Shown in pieces: positions 63,241 through 64,000 of a DNA stretch of 64,000 nt; the stretch's first letter is position 1; every line of letters starts with the position of its first letter. Origin of the DNA: Trichobilharzia regenti (Eukaryota; Platyhelminthes; Trematoda; Strigeidida; Schistosomatidae); the NCBI GenBank assembly GCA_944472135.2, contig CALYDD020000407.1, positions 62,001 to 126,000 of the forward strand. The letters are read 5' to 3'. The notes under the pieces are model-generated. The model had not been told where the DNA came from. It saw only the letters and a list, made by a program, of their open reading frames with translations, and did no database searches. The position numbers and the translations under genes are program-made.

Positions 63241-64000
63241 AAGAGAAGGATCAAAATTATGAATCAGCCAAAATCCACGACAAACCAACAGAAATCATAC
63301 AAGTTCTAGAACGATGATAAATACGTTATGGAAAAGGGTTTTGGTTGTGAAATTAGTTGAAATGCTCGGAATAAGCACCATGGAGGATTTTCATATAAAC
63401 TGTCCTGGTACAATTGATGAAGTTGAGTTTGCGTCACACATGTTTCTTTACTTATCGAGAGAGTACCAAATGAAATGATGAGTCATAACACTCGTTTTGA
63501 ATTTATTATTCATGCATCATGATCATCGCCCTCTATTATTCACTAACACATGAGGACTTTAAATGCATCAAATGTTTTGTACTAGAACATAGCCTGTCAA
63601 GCCAGATTGTGTGTATGTGAACGTTGTTTCTTAATTTGGTGAATGCCCTCCCCCTTCGCTAACTGTCTTCACTTCAAGGTTTGTAAGTTTACTAAATGTC
63701 TGCCTTTAAGAATTGATGGCCGTATTGTGACGTATTACGCTTATGTACGCATTTTCATAGTTTCCATAGCCAGATTCAATGGAACCGTATAATCTCAGCA
63801 TTCCATCTGAAGATTCAGATGAATACGAAGATGATGGTCCTGCTGATTTTCGATGAGGAATTTCTAAGAATATGCCGGTCCTGCTCAGTGGAAACGCTCA
63901 TATTACTACTGGAAGAAATCCGGCGTCTTTATCCTTTTCTACCACCTACCCGGTGGACATCAAGAAGGGAATATACTTGATGAAAAGATGGAAGATCCCG
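63241..64000. other. Right-end sequence, possible start of an unidentified acidic frame
   Basis: No element ends were seen. An ATG at 63779 opens a 25-codon acidic frame (MEPYNLSIPSEDSDEYEDD..., stop at 63854-63856). The acidic start recalls some DNA-transposase N-termini, but the evidence is thin and the window ends before it can be judged. Confidence 0.3.

Noticed and set aside
63779..63856. First exon of a piggyBac-like transposase or host gene
   Set aside because: Only 25 acidic codons before a stop; the window ends too soon to find a transposase core.

Overview
The window looks like a piece of an invertebrate genome that is almost wholly transposable elements. It is most likely a flatworm, and probably a schistosome-type trematode. 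That is inferred from the mix of CR1/Jockey-like LINEs with overlapping ORF1/ORF2, two RTE-clade elements, an R2-like reverse transcriptase scrap, a Merlin DNA transposon, a Ty3/gypsy element and a tRNA-derived SINE, in AT-rich eukaryotic sequence with no operons. I recognise no confident host gene, rRNA, functional tRNA or CRISPR array. Family names LINE-A to LINE-E, LINE-Y, RTE-1 and RTE-2 are labels used only in this report.

Layout. 1-1160 holds nothing recognisable. A LINE-A 3' fragment (1161-1969) abuts a decayed RTE-1 on the minus strand (1970-4639). RTE-1's upstream end carries two near-identical, 5'-truncated LINE-Y copies separated by three 365-bp direct repeats (4275-10000). From 10446 to about 21205 a defective plus-strand LINE-A copy is split by a full-length minus-strand copy of the same family (10759-16829). 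The inserted copy has intact ORF1 and ORF2 and a 14-bp target duplication. A Merlin pseudogene follows (21340-22036). Further minus-strand LINE-A material (22140-28091, 32381-34500) is interrupted by a LINE-A 3'-UTR fragment and by a 5'-truncated Ty3/gypsy element (28092-32367), which itself holds a SINE. LINE-B (34500-37782, partly duplicated at 43195-45375) brackets LINE-C (37783-43194). LINE-E (47413-48869 and 55761-56111) is split by LINE-D, a second full-length LINE with both ORFs intact (48870-55331), plus a LINE-C tail. The right end has a foldback/MITE-like element (56854-57272), two more SINEs, an R2-like fragment and RTE-2 (59939-63232).

How the parts work together. LINE-A1 and LINE-D each encode a coiled-coil/RNA-binding-like ORF1 protein and an endonuclease-reverse transcriptase ORF2, so they are the plausible autonomous drivers. 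The SINEs and defective LINE-A copies would have been mobilised in trans. In LINE-A, LINE-C and LINE-D, ORF2 lies in the -1 frame of ORF1 with an open overlap.

Three observations stand out. (1) The LINE-A ORF1/ORF2 overlap carries an in-frame TTTTTTA heptamer, a 9-nt spacer and an 11-bp stem-loop, the layout of a -1 programmed frameshift signal. (2) LINE-A, -C and -D share a structured 3'-UTR module whose stem sequence varies while pairing is kept. (3) Four unrelated insertions are each flanked by direct repeats of 0.37-2 kb in a target-insert-target arrangement, which is either unusual insertion biology or an assembly problem.
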